A DNA stretch of 64,000 bases, taken from assembly GCF_030816075.1 (NCBI RefSeq), contig NZ_JAUSXO010000001.1, forward strand, positions 1,488,001 to 1,552,000, given 5' to 3'. The stretch is from Arthrobacter agilis (GTDB lineage: Bacteria > Actinomycetota > Actinomycetes > Actinomycetales > Micrococcaceae). The notes under the pieces are model-generated. The model was not told the DNA's origin and did no database searches. It worked only from the letters and a program-made list of their open reading frames with translations. Both the position numbers and the translations under genes were made by a program. Positions 42,895 to 55,308 of this stretch are shown piece by piece; the first letter of the stretch is position 1, and each line of letters starts with the position of its first letter.

Positions 42895-43971
42895 TCAGGT
42901 GGCTGCGCGACGGCGTGCCAGCCCCCGATTGATGCGGCGCGCCCAGAACGGTCCCTCGTAGAGGAAGGCCGTGTAGCCCTGCACGAGCGTGGCGCCGGCG
43001 TCGAGCCGCTCGGCGACGTCGTCGGGCGTCTCGACGCCGCCCACGGAGACGATGGCCAGCTCATCACCCACGGCGGCCCGCAGCCGCGTGAGGACCTCCA
43101 GCGAACGGGCTTTCAGGGGCGCGCCGCTGAGGCCGCCCACGCCCTTGGCCATCACCGTGGCGGGGTCGGTGGTGAGATTCCCGCGGGTGATGGTGGTGTT
43201 CGTGGCGACGATGCCGTCGAGTCCGAGGTCCAGGGCGAGGGCGCCGACGTCGTCGAGGTCCTGGTCCGTGAGGTCGGGGGCGATCTTGACGAGGAGCGGC
43301 ACGTGCCGGCCCGCCGCGCCGTCGGCCGTGCTGCGCACCGCTTCCAGCAGCGGCCGGAGGGAGTCCACGCTCTGCAGCAGCCGGAGCCCCGGCGTGTTCG
43401 GTGAGGACACGTTGACCACCAGGTAGTCCGCCACGGGGGCGAGCTGACCTGCGCTCACGAGGTAGTCGGCGATGGCGTCGGCGATGTCGACCTTCTTGGT
43501 CTTGCCGATGTTCACACCGACCACGGGCCGCCGGCGCTCCCCGTAGCGGCGCGCCAGCCGGTGCCGGGCCGACTGCAGGCGGGGGGCGACGGCGGCGGCA
43601 CCGTCGTTGTTGAAGCCCATCCGGTTGATGACGGCCCTGTCCTCCACGAGGCGGAACAGGCGGGGCGCCGGGTTGCCGGGCTGCGCCTGGCCGGTGATCG
43701 TCCCGATCTCCACATGGCCGAAGCCGAGCGCGGTCAGCGACAGCACGCCCTTGCCGGCCTTGTCGAAACCGGCAGCGAGGCCGAAGGGCGACGGGAACTC
43801 GACCCCGAACGCGGTGGTGGCGAGGCCCGGGTCGGGTGCGCAGAAGCGGCGCAGGGCCCAGCCCACGGGTGTCATGTCGACGGCGCGGATGAGGGTGAAC
43901 CCGATCCTGTGGGCCCTCTCGGCGTCCATCCCGGAGAAGACGAGCCGGAAGAAGGTCGGGTAGAAACGCAT
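42895..43971 (-). CDS. pyrD: Dihydroorotate dehydrogenase, class 2 (quinone-dependent)
   Basis: 358 residues. The N-terminal amphipathic region ([20 protein letters not shown]) binds the membrane and quinone, as in class 2 enzymes. FMN-barrel motifs are [45 protein letters not shown], catalytic Ser in [11 protein letters not shown], and IVATNTTI. It makes orotate for pyrimidine synthesis, passing electrons to the quinone pool. It is isolated from other pyr genes. Confidence 0.95.
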   Translation of the reverse strand: MRFYPTFFRLVFSGMDAERAHRIGFTLIRAVDMTPVGWALRRFCAPDPGLATTAFGVEFPSPFGLAAGFDKAGKGVLSLTALGFGHVEIGTITGQAQPGNPAPRLFRLVEDRAVINRMGFNNDGAAAVAPRLQSARHRLARRYGERRRPVVGVNIGKTKKVDIADAIADYLVSAGQLAPVADYLVVNVSSPNTPGLRLLQSVDSLRPLLEAVRSTADGAAGRHVPLLVKIAPDLTDQDLDDVGALALDLGLDGIVATNTTITRGNLTTDPATVMAKGVGGLSGAPLKARSLEVLTRLRAAVGDELAIVSVGGVETPDDVAERLDAGATLVQGYTAFLYEGPFWARRINRGLARRRAAT

Positions 43972-44039
43972 GGGTCAAGAGTTCCATGACGGGTGCTGGA
44001 GCATCAACTCGGGGCGGCGGAAGGAGGATAGTGTCCTGC

Positions 44040-45131
44040 ATGGACGAATCCTGGGCCGAGGACATCCTCGGGCCATCCTTCCGCGCACTGACCCTGCCGC
44101 TCGAGCCCGACGACGAGGGACCCCGCGTCGCGACGCTCGTCGCCTACGAGCCGGACGGCGCCGGGGGCACCGCCGAACCGGCGGGTACCGCGCGTGCGGT
44201 GCTGTACGTCCACGGCTTCAGCGACTACTTCTTCCACGAGGAGCTCGCCCGGACCCTGCACCTGCACGGCTGGGCGTTCTTCGCCCTCGACCTGCACAAG
44301 TACGGGAGGAGCCTGCTGCCCGGCCAGACCCCGGGCTACGTGACCTCGCTCGAGGACTACGACGCGGACCTCGAGGCCGCGATCCTCGCCCTCGAACGCC
44401 GCATCGCCGTCCGCCGCGGCGTGCCGACGGCCGTCGACCTCGTCCTGATCGCGCACTCCACCGGCGGGCTCGTCGCCACGCTCTGGGCGGCACGCAATCC
44501 GGGCCGGATCGCCGCCCTCGTGCTCAGCAGCCCGTGGCTCGACACCCCGGGCACCGCGCTGGTGAAGCGCGCGGCCCACGGCATCCTGGCCCGGCTGTCC
44601 CACCGCCGGCCGAAGCTGCGCCTGCGGCTGCCCGAACCCGGCGCGTCCTTCCGCAGCATCAGCGACACGCGGGAGGGCGAGTGGGACGTCGATCCGGCAT
44701 GGCGCCCGGAGGCCGGCTTCCCGGTGACCGTCGGCTGGCTCGCCGCCGTCCTGGCCGCACACGCCACCCTCGCGAGGGGGATCTCGGTCAGCGCCCCGGT
44801 CCTCGTCCTGTGCTCCGCGGCGTCGACCCTCGGCCTGGCGTGGAAGAGCGCGAAGCTCGCGACGGACAGCGTCCTCGACGTGGAACCCATGGTGCGCCGC
44901 GCGGCGGGACTCGGCCCGAGGGTGACCATCCGCCGGCTCCCCGGTGCACTGCACGACGTGTTCCTGTCCCGCGGTGAGGTGCGGAGACTCGCCGTCGACA
45001 GCGCCGCGTGGTGGCTCGATGCGTACGTCCCCGTGCGGGCGGCCGACCGCCGCGAACTCCCCCGGGCCGCTCCGGCCCGGACCGCCGTGCCGGTCGCGGA
45101 CGCGGAGCCGGCCGGACGGTCGGAGGACTAG
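44040..45131 (+). CDS. Alpha/beta hydrolase (serine lipase/esterase-like)
   Basis: 363 residues, alpha/beta hydrolase fold. The strand and loop AVLYVHGFSDYFFHEELA give the oxyanion region; the nucleophile is Ser in LIAHSTGGLVATLW (about 138-151); a late Asp region and LPGALHDVFLSRGEVR supply the catalytic His. It is closest in style to Hydrolase_4 / monoacylglycerol-lipase-like enzymes. ATG at 44040 was chosen; GGAGG lies 14 bases upstream, and an alternative GTG at 44031 is too near that site. Downstream it runs into a tandem repeat. Confidence 0.82.
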   Translation: MDESWAEDILGPSFRALTLPLEPDDEGPRVATLVAYEPDGAGGTAEPAGTARAVLYVHGFSDYFFHEELARTLHLHGWAFFALDLHKYGRSLLPGQTPGYVTSLEDYDADLEAAILALERRIAVRRGVPTAVDLVLIAHSTGGLVATLWAARNPGRIAALVLSSPWLDTPGTALVKRAAHGILARLSHRRPKLRLRLPEPGASFRSISDTREGEWDVDPAWRPEAGFPVTVGWLAAVLAAHATLARGISVSAPVLVLCSAASTLGLAWKSAKLATDSVLDVEPMVRRAAGLGPRVTIRRLPGALHDVFLSRGEVRRLAVDSAAWWLDAYVPVRAADRRELPRAAPARTAVPVADAEPAGRSED

Positions 45132-45191
45132 ACGGTCGGAGGACCGGACGGTCGAAGCACCAGACCGTCGAAGCACCAGACCGACGGAGGG
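45113..45191 (+). repeat. Degenerate ~16-bp tandem repeat at the hydrolase/uppS boundary
   Basis: Five to six imperfect units around GACGGTCGGAGGACC / GACGGTCGAAGCACC / GACCGTCGAAGCACC span the hydrolase stop codon and reach the uppS stop. The unit drifts between direct and partly inverted copies (GACGGTC and GACCGTC), so the transcript could also form hairpins between the convergent genes. Confidence 0.8.
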
Positions 45192-45941
45192 CTAGGAGGA
45201 GCGGCGGGCGTCCGCGGTGCGGTCCACGGCTCCGCCGTAGCGGCGGTCGCGCGACGCGTACTCCTCGATGGCACGCCAGAGCGTGCGGCGGTCGACGTCG
45301 GGCCAGAGGGTGTTCATGAACACCATCTCCGCGTACGCCGACTGCCACAGCATGAAGTTGGACAGCCGCTGCTCACCGGACGTGCGGAGGAACAGGTCGA
45401 CGTCGGGCAGGTCGGGTTCATCCAGGTAGCGCTGGATCGTCTTCTCGTTGACCGAGGAGGCCTTCAGTGTCCCCGCGGCGACGTCCTCGGCGATGGCCCG
45501 GGCCGCATCGGCGATCTCGGCCCGCCCGCCGTAGTTGACGCACATGGTGAGCGTGCACGTCGTGTTGTGCACTGTGTGCCGCTCCGCCTCCTCCAGCTCG
45601 CGGATGACCGACTGCCACAGCTTCGGACGCCGCCCGGACCAGCGGATCCTCACACCCCAGGCGTCGAGCTGATCGCGCTGGCGGCGCAGCACGTCCTTGT
45701 TGAAGCCCATGAGGAAGCGGACCTCCTCAGGTGAGCGCTTCCAGTTCTCCGTGCTGAAGGCGTACACGGAGACGTGCCGGACACCGATCTCGATCGCGCC
45801 GGCCATGACGTCGAGGAGCGCGGCCTCGCCGGCCTTGTGCCCGTCCGTGCGGGGCAGTCCCCGCTCGTTGGCCCAGCGGCCGTTGCCGTCCATGACGATC
45901 GCCACGTGCTCGGGGACGAATTGCCGTGGGATGGACGGCAC
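45192..45941 (-). CDS. uppS: Isoprenyl transferase (undecaprenyl/decaprenyl diphosphate synthase, cis type)
   Basis: 249 residues. Motifs are [17 protein letters not shown] (catalytic Asp18 and the Arg cluster), [32 protein letters not shown] and [18 protein letters not shown]-type C-terminal region. It makes the C50/C55 polyprenyl carrier for cell-wall synthesis. A strong GGGGAG precedes the ATG at 45941. It lies downstream of recO on the same strand, 54 bases away. Confidence 0.94.
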   Translation of the reverse strand: MPSIPRQFVPEHVAIVMDGNGRWANERGLPRTDGHKAGEAALLDVMAGAIEIGVRHVSVYAFSTENWKRSPEEVRFLMGFNKDVLRRQRDQLDAWGVRIRWSGRRPKLWQSVIRELEEAERHTVHNTTCTLTMCVNYGGRAEIADAARAIAEDVAAGTLKASSVNEKTIQRYLDEPDLPDVDLFLRTSGEQRLSNFMLWQSAYAEMVFMNTLWPDVDRRTLWRAIEEYASRDRRYGGAVDRTADARRSS

Positions 45942-45995
45942 CTGCTCCCCGCTCGGGTGCGGCCAAGGCGCGACGGGACGGTGTGCCGGGGTTGT

Positions 45996-46742
45996 TCATG
46001 CACGCTCCACATGTTTGAGGGAGGCGACCCCGCGTTCGAGGTGCCATTGCAGGTAGGCCGCGACGAGCCCGGCGGCCTCGCGGCGCGCTCCGCTCTCCGA
46101 CGCGTCCGCGAGAGTCCAGTCCCCCGTGAGGAGCGCTCCGAGCAGGTCCATCGTGGCGGGCGACGGCGACGCCGACCCGGGCGGCCGGCACACCGGACAG
46201 ACGGCCCCGCCGAGCGGCGCCGAGAACGCGGAGTGGGGTCCGGGCGCGCCGCACCGGGCGCAGTCGGTGAAGCTGGGAGCCCATCCCGCGGTCGCGAGGG
46301 CCCGCAGCAGGTAGGAGTCGAGGATGAGCTCCGACGGGTGCAGGTCGCGGCTGAGGGCCGAGAACGCCCCGGCGACGAGGGCGTACTGCGCTCCCCCGGC
46401 CTCACCGATATCGGTCAGGCGCTCGGCGGTCTCGGCGATGGCCGTCGCGGCCGTGTAGCGCCCGTAGTCGGAGGCGATGCCGTGCCCGTAGGCGCCCTTC
46501 GTCTGCGCCTGGGTGATGACGTCGAGGTTGCGTCCGTGCGCGAGCAGGAGGTCGACGGACATGAACGGTTCGAGGCGCGAACCGAACTTGCTGCTGGTCC
46601 GCCGCACGCCCTTGGCCACCGCGCGGACCTGGCCCTGGTCGCGGGTCAGCAGCACGATGATGCGGTCCGCCTCACCGAGCTTGTAGGTGCGGAGCACGAC
46701 ACCTTCGGTGCGGTAGGTACGTGATGCTGAGGAGGACGGCAC
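45996..46742 (-). CDS. recO: DNA repair protein RecO
   Basis: 248 residues. An N-terminal OB-fold (about 8-85: [35 protein letters not shown]) is followed by the helical C-terminal domain with a four-Cys zinc site (CARCGAP and CPVCR, about 166-200). It loads RecA with RecR and anneals single strands. It is cotranscribed with uppS in many actinobacteria, as here. Confidence 0.94.
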   Translation of the reverse strand: MPSSSASRTYRTEGVVLRTYKLGEADRIIVLLTRDQGQVRAVAKGVRRTSSKFGSRLEPFMSVDLLLAHGRNLDVITQAQTKGAYGHGIASDYGRYTAATAIAETAERLTDIGEAGGAQYALVAGAFSALSRDLHPSELILDSYLLRALATAGWAPSFTDCARCGAPGPHSAFSAPLGGAVCPVCRPPGSASPSPATMDLLGALLTGDWTLADASESGARREAAGLVAAYLQWHLERGVASLKHVERA

Positions 46743-46823
46743 CTGCCTATTGTCCCACCTGCCACCCCCGCCGAAGCCATCGGCAGGGGTGGCGGGCGGA
46801 GGTGGCGGGTGCGCCGCAGGCGA

Positions 46824-48711
<1,888 letters not shown>

Positions 48712-48800
48712 GCACGGCACATAGGATGGCTTGCGGGCGTCCCGCGCCGGGACGCCCAGGTTCAGCACCGAGGAACACCACGAGGAAACGGGAAGCGACA

Positions 48801-50759
48801 ATGACGATCAGCACTTTCGATCCGGACCAGCTCGACGGGTCGGTCCGGCCGCAGGACGACCTCTTCCGGCACGCGAACGGCGTGTGGCTGAGCTCCGCCG
48901 TCATCCCCGAGGACCGCCCGCTCACGGGCTCCTTCACCGCGCTGCGCGACGCCTCGGAACTCGCCGTCCGCGCCATCATCGAGGATGCCGCCGGGACGGG
49001 CGGGGACGCCGCGGCGGACGGCATCGACGCGAAGCTCGGCACCCTGTACGCCGGTTTCATGGACACGCAGCGCATCGAGGCGGAGGGCGCCGCGCCGATC
49101 ATGCCGCTGCTCGAGCGGATCGCCGCGGTGACGACGGTCGAGGAACTGGTGGACCTGAGCGCCGGTCTCACCCGCTCCGGGGTGCAGGGCCTCGCGGCGC
49201 CCTATGTCAGCAACGACGCCGGCAATCCGGAGCGGTACCTGCTGCACCTCTACCAGTCCGGCCTCGGGCTGCCGGACGAGTCGTACTACCGGGAGGACGG
49301 CTTCGCCGAGACCCGGGAGAAGTACGGCGAGCTGCTCGCCACCCTTTTCGGGCTCGTCGGCACCGGGGACCCGGCGGGCGCGGCGGCTCGCGTCCTGGCG
49401 TTGGAGACGCGCCTCGCGGCGTCGTCCATGGGCAGCGTCGAGAGGCGTGACCCGCAGAAGACCTACAACCTGGTGCAGCACGGCGACGTCGCCGGCCTGT
49501 CGGACCACCTCGTCCCGTGGCTGGGCATCGTCACCGATGCACCGGACCAGGCGGCGGAGCTCGTCGTCAACCAGCCGGACTACGTCCGCGGGCTGGACGC
49601 GGCCCTGCGCGAGGAGGACCTCGCCACCTGGCGGGAGTGGCTGGCGAGCCGCGTCCTGCTGCACGCGTCCGACTACCTCGACGAGCGGTTCGTCGACGCG
49701 GCCTTCGCCTTCTACGGCACCCACCTCGCGGGTACGCCGCAGCTGAAGGACCGGTGGAAGCGCGGGGTCGCGCTGGTGGAGGGCGCCATGGGCGAGGCGA
49801 TCGGCCAGCGGTACGTGGAGCGCCACTTCCCCGCGACGCACAAGGCAGCGATGCTCGACCTGGTGGGCAACCTCATCGCCGCCTACGAGTCGAGCATCAC
49901 GGCCCTCACCTGGATGACCGACGAGACACGGTCACGGGCCCTCGAGAAGCTGGCCCGCTTCACCACGAAGATCGGCTACCCCGAGCAGTGGATCGACTAC
50001 GGGCCGCTCGATGTCCGGCCCTCGGACCTCTACGGCAACGTCCTGCGCGCGGCCGAGTTCGAGCACCGCCGCCAGCTGGACAAGCTCGGCCAGCCGATCG
50101 ACCGCGGGCTGTGGCTCATGACGCCGCAGACGGTCAACGCCTACTACATGCCCACCATGAACGAGATCGTGTTCCCCGCCGCGATCCTCCAGCCGCCGTT
50201 CTTCGACATCGAGGCCGACGACGCGATCAACTACGGCGCGATCGGCGCGGTGATCGGGCACGAGATCGGCCACGGCTTCGACGACAAGGGGTCCCAGTTC
50301 GACGGGACGGGCAGGCTCTCCAACTGGTGGAGCGAGCAGGACAGGAAGGCCTTCGACGCCCTCACGGGCCGGCTCGTGGCGCAGTACGCCGCGCTCGAAC
50401 CGTCCGAGGTGCCGGGCCAGGCGGTCAACGGCGAGCTGACGCTCGGCGAGAACATCGGCGACCTCGGCGGGCTGGGCATCAGCTACCGGGCCTACCTCCT
50501 CAGCCTCGGCGGCGCCGAGGCCCCCGTCGTCGACGGCCTCACCGGCACCCAGCGGTTCTTCCTCTCCTGGGCGACGTGCTGGCAGCAGAAGATCCGGCCC
50601 GAGGAGGCGAAGCGGCGCCTGACCGTCGATCCGCACTCGCCGAACGAGTTCCGCTGCAACCAGGTGGTGCGGAACCTCGACGAGTTCCACGAGGCCTTCG
50701 CCGTCGGAGAGCAGGACGGCCTCTGGCTCGACCCGGCCGAGCGCGTCAGGATCTGGTAG
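48801..50759 (+). CDS. M13 family metallopeptidase (neprilysin-like)
   Basis: 652 residues, full M13 length but without signal peptide or membrane anchor, so cytosolic or exported by another route. Zinc motif VIGHEIGHGFDDKG, third ligand in TLGENIGDLGG, substrate-binding NAYYMPTMNEIVFPA, and C-terminal CNQVVRNLDEFHEAF all fit. It cleaves oligopeptides. GGAAG lies 7 bases before ATG 48801; a -10-like TAGGAT at 48722-48727 overlaps the leuA promoter region on the other strand. Confidence 0.94.
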   Translation: MTISTFDPDQLDGSVRPQDDLFRHANGVWLSSAVIPEDRPLTGSFTALRDASELAVRAIIEDAAGTGGDAAADGIDAKLGTLYAGFMDTQRIEAEGAAPIMPLLERIAAVTTVEELVDLSAGLTRSGVQGLAAPYVSNDAGNPERYLLHLYQSGLGLPDESYYREDGFAETREKYGELLATLFGLVGTGDPAGAAARVLALETRLAASSMGSVERRDPQKTYNLVQHGDVAGLSDHLVPWLGIVTDAPDQAAELVVNQPDYVRGLDAALREEDLATWREWLASRVLLHASDYLDERFVDAAFAFYGTHLAGTPQLKDRWKRGVALVEGAMGEAIGQRYVERHFPATHKAAMLDLVGNLIAAYESSITALTWMTDETRSRALEKLARFTTKIGYPEQWIDYGPLDVRPSDLYGNVLRAAEFEHRRQLDKLGQPIDRGLWLMTPQTVNAYYMPTMNEIVFPAAILQPPFFDIEADDAINYGAIGAVIGHEIGHGFDDKGSQFDGTGRLSNWWSEQDRKAFDALTGRLVAQYAALEPSEVPGQAVNGELTLGENIGDLGGLGISYRAYLLSLGGAEAPVVDGLTGTQRFFLSWATCWQQKIRPEEAKRRLTVDPHSPNEFRCNQVVRNLDEFHEAFAVGEQDGLWLDPAERVRIW

Positions 50760-50874
50760 GAACCGCGCCGGACGGGCCCGGACGACCGGCCCCGTCCGGC
50801 GCTCACCCAGGACCCGTCCGGCATCCCGGCGGCGGGTCGGGGGCGTCGGGGGCGTCGGGGCGGAACCCCTCCGG

Positions 50875-52416
50875 CTAGAGGCCCGACGTCGCCTGGCAGG
50901 TGACCTGGTCGGCCGTCTGGCCGTCGAGGTCGCTGCCGAGCGGCGGGACGACGACCTTCGAGCCCGTGGCGAGGTCGGCGCCGACGACCAGCTGGACCCC
51001 TACGGTCTGCTCGCTGAGGAGCACCTGGCTGTCGGGGATCCCGAACCGGGCGGCGAGGTCGGCAGCAGCGGTCTCGTATCCGGGGCCGAACACGACCTGC
51101 GACACCTCGGCCGGCACGGACTCGTAGGGCGAGCTCTGCGTGTAGCCGGCCGCGGCGAGGAGCTGCTGGATCTCGGCCCCGCGGGCCGTGTCCGTGGTGG
51201 CGTTGATGACGAGGACGGGCACCGTGGCCGGATCGACCGCCGGCGTCTCGGGAGCCTGCGGGGTCTCCGGCGCGGACGGTGTGGCCGAGGGCTCGGGGGC
51301 ATCCTCGGTGAGGCCGCGGTCCTCCCGCAGCGCGTCGAAGAGCGGGGCCGCCGCTTCCTCGTTCAGCACCAGCCGGTTGGGGTCCTCGACCCACTGCTCG
51401 GTCGGGACGGTCACGAAGGCGATGTTGCCGAGGTCCACGTCCTTCATGCGGTCGGCGATCTTCAGCAGTTCCGTGGGCTGGGAGAGCCCTTCGTCCACCG
51501 TGAGGTTGCGGGTGATCACGTCGGCGATCGAGTAGAGCTTCGGGAGGTTCGTCAGGGTGCCCTCGGCCCGCACCTTGCGTGCCAGGGACGCCATGAACGC
51601 CTGCTGGGCCGCGATCCGCCCGGTGTCGCCGCCGTCGCCGAAGCTGTGGCGTGTCCGCAGGAAGGCCAGCGCCTGGTCGCCCTCGACCTCGCTGGTGCCG
51701 GCGGGCAGGGAGAGCCCCGAGTACTCGTCGTCGACGGGCTCCTGGACGCAGACCTCGACGCCGCCGACGGCGGAGGACAGCTCCTTGACGGCGTTGAAGC
51801 CCGCCATCATGAAGTGGTCCACGGAGAGGCCGGTGAGGTTGTTGATCGCCGCGACGGTGCAGCCGGGCCCGCCCTCGTCGAGAGCCCCGTTGAGCTGGCC
51901 GAGGTCGAGGGCTTCGGAGACGTCGCCGGTCTCGGGGTCGACGCAGCTGGGCAGGGGCACGAGCAGATCGCGGGGGAAGGAGACGACCGTGACGTCCTCG
52001 CGGTCGGCCGAGAGGGTCAGCAGCATCATGACGTCCGAGTTCCCCTCGCCCGAGGAGTCGCTCTCGTCACCGAAGAACTCCCCGCTGTTCCCGGTCCGGG
52101 TGTCCGATCCGAGGATCAGGATCTGCAGCGGATCGGTGCTCGAATCGACGGGGAGGGCCGAGCCCTGGTCCTCGGCGAGGTTGAGCGGCAACGTGGAGAC
52201 GTTGGACTGCAGGCGGAGGACCTGCACCGCGACGAAGCCGACGGCGGCCACGAGGACCGTCGCCATCACGAGGGCCGTCAGCCTCAGGACCCGGTGCCCA
52301 CCGCCACTGCCGAGGTGCCGTCCCACTGGGCCCGTGGTGGCGGGCGCCCCTGCAGGAGCCGCCTCGGAGGCGTCGATGGCGCTGTCTGCGCCCTCGGAGG
52401 ACGATCGGCGGGTCAT
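50875..52416 (-). CDS. LCP (LytR-CpsA-Psr) family glycopolymer ligase with LytR_C domain
   Basis: 513 residues. Cytoplasmic N-terminus (1-45), one membrane helix (about 46-70), LCP domain at about 95-330 with ILILGSDTRTG, SFPRDLLVPLP and FLRTRHSFGDGGDTGR (the arginines that bind the polyprenyl phosphate), then a Pro/Glu/Thr linker and a C-terminal LytR_C domain (about 390-500). LCP enzymes attach teichoic acid, arabinogalactan or capsule polymers to peptidoglycan. It is separated from era by about 195 bases in which I see no further gene. Confidence 0.92.
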   Translation of the reverse strand: MTRRSSSEGADSAIDASEAAPAGAPATTGPVGRHLGSGGGHRVLRLTALVMATVLVAAVGFVAVQVLRLQSNVSTLPLNLAEDQGSALPVDSSTDPLQILILGSDTRTGNSGEFFGDESDSSGEGNSDVMMLLTLSADREDVTVVSFPRDLLVPLPSCVDPETGDVSEALDLGQLNGALDEGGPGCTVAAINNLTGLSVDHFMMAGFNAVKELSSAVGGVEVCVQEPVDDEYSGLSLPAGTSEVEGDQALAFLRTRHSFGDGGDTGRIAAQQAFMASLARKVRAEGTLTNLPKLYSIADVITRNLTVDEGLSQPTELLKIADRMKDVDLGNIAFVTVPTEQWVEDPNRLVLNEEAAAPLFDALREDRGLTEDAPEPSATPSAPETPQAPETPAVDPATVPVLVINATTDTARGAEIQQLLAAAGYTQSSPYESVPAEVSQVVFGPGYETAAADLAARFGIPDSQVLLSEQTVGVQLVVGADLATGSKVVVPPLGSDLDGQTADQVTCQATSGL

Positions 52417-52611
52417 GCCCGGGCTCCTTCGGATGGAGGATGGTGGTCGGTACCGGTCGGGACCGTGCGCCGTCGCCGGCGCAGGGATCCGCAGCGCGAC
52501 GGCAGTGGCGCCGGTCGCCCGGCAATGCTGTGGGAGTCGGCTGCGGAGGCTATCGCAGCCTACCGGGCCGTTCCCGCATCCTAACGAGCGGACCCGGTGA
52601 GTCGTGCCCGG

Positions 52612-53541
52612 CTAGAAGCCGAGCTTCACCAGCTGCTTGGGATCGCGCTGCCAGTCCTTGGCCACCTTGACGTGCAGGTCGAGGTAGATCCGGGTCCCGA
52701 GGAGCGCCTCGATCCCGCGGCGGGCGTTCGTCCCGACCTCCCGCAGCCGGGCGCCCTGCTTGCCGATGATGATGGCCTTCTGCGACGGCCGCTCGACGTA
52801 GAGGTTCACGTGGACGTCGAGCATGGGGTTGTCCTCGCTGCGGCCCTCGCGCGGGATCATCTCCTCGACGACGACGGCCAGGGAGTGCGGCAGTTCGTCG
52901 CGCACGCCCTCCAGGGCGGCCTCGCGGACGAGCTCGGCGACCATCACGGCCTCGGGTTCGTCGGTGAGCTCTCCCCCGGGGTACAGCACGGGGGATTCCG
53001 GCATGTGGCGGCTGAACACCTCGGCGACCGTGTCGACCTGGAAGCCGTCGGCGGCGGAGACGGGCACGATGTCCGCCCAGCCCGCGGGTCCGGCCACGTC
53101 GGTGCCGAGCTTCGCGACGGCCAGGAGCTGCTCGGTGAGGGCCCGTCGGTCCACGAGGTCGGTCTTGGTGACCACCGCGATCAGGGGCTTGCGGTTGAGC
53201 CGCGCGAGCTGCTCGGCGATGAAGCGGTCACCCGGACCGATCTTCTCGTTGGCGGGCAGGCAGAACCCGACGGCGTCGACCTCGGCGAGCGTGTCGGCGA
53301 CGAGGTCGTTGAGCCGCTGCCCGAGGAGCGTCCGTGGCCGGTGCAGGCCCGGGGTGTCGACGAGGACGATCTGGGAGTCCTCGCGGTTCACGATGCCCCG
53401 GATGGTGTGGCGGGTGGTCTGCGGCTTCGCCGACGTGATGGCGACCTTCTGCCCCACCAGGGCGTTCGTCAGGGTGGACTTGCCGGCGTTGGGCCGGCCG
53501 ACGAGCGAGACGAATCCGGCCCTGTGTTCAACGTCGCTCAT
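52612..53541 (-). CDS. era: GTPase Era
   Basis: 309 residues. G-domain motifs: GRPNAGKS (15-22), DTPG (about 58-61), VTKTD (G4), then the C-terminal KH RNA-binding domain with VERPSQKAIIIGKQGARLREVG. Era acts in 16S rRNA maturation and 30S assembly. It overlaps the upstream CNNM gene by 14 bases, part of the phoH-ybeY-CNNM-era operon. Confidence 0.96.
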   Translation of the reverse strand: MSDVEHRAGFVSLVGRPNAGKSTLTNALVGQKVAITSAKPQTTRHTIRGIVNREDSQIVLVDTPGLHRPRTLLGQRLNDLVADTLAEVDAVGFCLPANEKIGPGDRFIAEQLARLNRKPLIAVVTKTDLVDRRALTEQLLAVAKLGTDVAGPAGWADIVPVSAADGFQVDTVAEVFSRHMPESPVLYPGGELTDEPEAVMVAELVREAALEGVRDELPHSLAVVVEEMIPREGRSEDNPMLDVHVNLYVERPSQKAIIIGKQGARLREVGTNARRGIEALLGTRIYLDLHVKVAKDWQRDPKQLVKLGF

Positions 53542-54838
53542 GATCTGCCTCTATCGTCTCTCGTTCGTCCTGCTCGGTGTGCTCCGGGGGGAGGCGGTGC
53601 GCGATCACGTGGGAGACCCTGTTGCGTCGGCCTTCCACGCGCTCGGCCCGCAGACCGATACCGTCAATTGTGACCTCGGATCCGACGATCGGCACCCTTC
53701 CCAGCGTCTTGGCCAGGAGGCCGCCGACCGTGTCGACCTCCTCATCGTCGAGGTCGAGGCCGAACAGCTCGCCGAGGTCGTCGATCCCCATCCGCGCGCT
53801 CACCCGGTACTCGCCGTCGTCGAGCCGTTCCTGCTCGGGCACCTCGGAATCGTACTCGTCCACGATCTCGCCGACGATCTCCTCGATGAGGTCCTCGAGC
53901 GTGACGAGCCCGGCGGTGCCGCCGTATTCGTCGATGACGATGGCGACGTGCGTGGACTCACGCTGCAGCTCGCGCAGCAGGTCGCCCACGGGCTTGGACT
54001 CGGGGACGTACCGGGCGGGCCGGCACACGGCGTCCACGGGCCGGGAGAGGTTCGGCGTGGCCCGGCCGTGCAGATTCGCGACGACGTCCTTCAGGTACAG
54101 CAGCCCCCGGATGTCGTCGGAACTCTCGCCGATCACCGGGATGCGGGAGTAGCCCGAGCGGAGGAAGAGCGACATCGCCTGGTCGAGCGTGGACCCGGTG
54201 TCGATCGTGACCATGTCGGTGCGCGGCACCATGACCGAGCGGACCTTGGTGTCGCCGAGTTCGAACACCGAGTGGATCAGTTCCGCCTCGTTGTCCTCGA
54301 TCATCTCCGCGTCCGAGGCACGGGACAGGAGTTCGCGGAACTCCTCCTCCGTGAAGAAGGCGGCTTCGTCGCGGCTCGCTCCCGGTGTGATGGAACTGCC
54401 GATGCGCACGAGCCAGCGCGGGATCGGACCGAGGATCGCGCAGAGGAAGGCCACGAGCCCCGCGGTGAGCCGGACCACGGCGGATGCATGCATCCGCCCC
54501 AGCTGGCGGGGCGAGACGCCGACGATCACGAAACCGATGGCCGCCATGACAGCCGTGGCGAGGAGGCCGGCGAGCCAGATGCTGTCCAGCAGGTCGTGGA
54601 ACAGGATGGCGACGGCGACGGCCCCGGCCATCTCGAACCACACCCGCCAGAAGCGCAGGGCATGCATGTGGGCGACGGGGGCGTCCAGGATGCGGCGCAG
54701 CGACGACGTCCGTGATTCCTGGACGAGCGCTTCGCCCTCCTGCCGGGGGAGGTAGCTGAAGGCCGCTTCGGCGGAGGTGACGAGGGCCGCGGTGAGCGCG
54801 AAGAACAGGCCCATGAGGGCCAGGAGCCAGACGGTCAA
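53528..54838 (-). CDS. CNNM/hemolysin-C family protein (DUF21, CBS pair, CorC_HlyC)
   Basis: 436 residues. The DUF21 membrane domain (about 1-190) has three to four helices beginning [28 protein letters not shown] pair follows (about 205-325, [14 protein letters not shown] and [24 protein letters not shown]). The CorC_HlyC domain (about 340-425) ends the protein. The family is linked to magnesium or cobalt efflux. It lies between ybeY (ATGA overlap) and era. Confidence 0.93.
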   Translation of the reverse strand: MTVWLLALMGLFFALTAALVTSAEAAFSYLPRQEGEALVQESRTSSLRRILDAPVAHMHALRFWRVWFEMAGAVAVAILFHDLLDSIWLAGLLATAVMAAIGFVIVGVSPRQLGRMHASAVVRLTAGLVAFLCAILGPIPRWLVRIGSSITPGASRDEAAFFTEEEFRELLSRASDAEMIEDNEAELIHSVFELGDTKVRSVMVPRTDMVTIDTGSTLDQAMSLFLRSGYSRIPVIGESSDDIRGLLYLKDVVANLHGRATPNLSRPVDAVCRPARYVPESKPVGDLLRELQRESTHVAIVIDEYGGTAGLVTLEDLIEEIVGEIVDEYDSEVPEQERLDDGEYRVSARMGIDDLGELFGLDLDDEEVDTVGGLLAKTLGRVPIVGSEVTIDGIGLRAERVEGRRNRVSHVIAHRLPPEHTEQDERETIEADHERR

Positions 54839-55308
54839 GCGCGGGTCTCCCGTGGGGCGCTGCCACCGAGGAAGCCCGAGAGGAGCTGCCGCTGCAGGCC
54901 GAACATCTCCTTCTCCTCCTCCGGTTCCGCGTGGTCGTAGCCGAGGAGGTGGAGCACGCCGTGGGTGGTCAGCAGGAGCAGCTCGTCATTGGTGCTATGA
55001 CCCGCTGCCGCACCCTGGGACGCGGCGACCTCCGGGCAGAGGACGATGTCCCCGAGGAGCCCGGCGGGCGTGACCCGCCCCGGCGTGCCGGGCCGCAGCT
55101 CGTCCATGGGGAAGGAGAGCACGTCCGTGGGGCCGGGCTCGTCCATCCACTCGACGTGCAGCTTCTCCATCGCCGCGGTGTCCACGAGGATGATGGAGAG
55201 CTCGGCCTCGGGGTGGACGAACATCGATTCGAACAGGTAGTTGGCGAGGCGGACGAGCGACTCCTCGTCGACGTCGTACCCGGACTCGTTGTTGACCTCG
55301 ACGCTCAT
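54835..55308 (-). CDS. ybeY: Endoribonuclease YbeY (rRNA maturation)
   Basis: 157 residues with the family's zinc motif [11 protein letters not shown] (HxxxHxxxxxH, about 114-124) and the opening [17 protein letters not shown]. YbeY matures the 16S rRNA 3' end and takes part in ribosome quality control. Its start overlaps the phoH stop and its stop overlaps the CNNM start (both ATGA), so the unit is translated as a block. Confidence 0.95.
   Translation of the reverse strand: MSVEVNNESGYDVDEESLVRLANYLFESMFVHPEAELSIILVDTAAMEKLHVEWMDEPGPTDVLSFPMDELRPGTPGRVTPAGLLGDIVLCPEVAASQGAAAGHSTNDELLLLTTHGVLHLLGYDHAEPEEEKEMFGLQRQLLSGFLGGSAPRETRA

Noticed and set aside
50830-50868. GGGGGCGTC repeat after the M13 peptidase gene
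   Set aside because: Short GC-rich slippage tract with no symmetry or match elsewhere.
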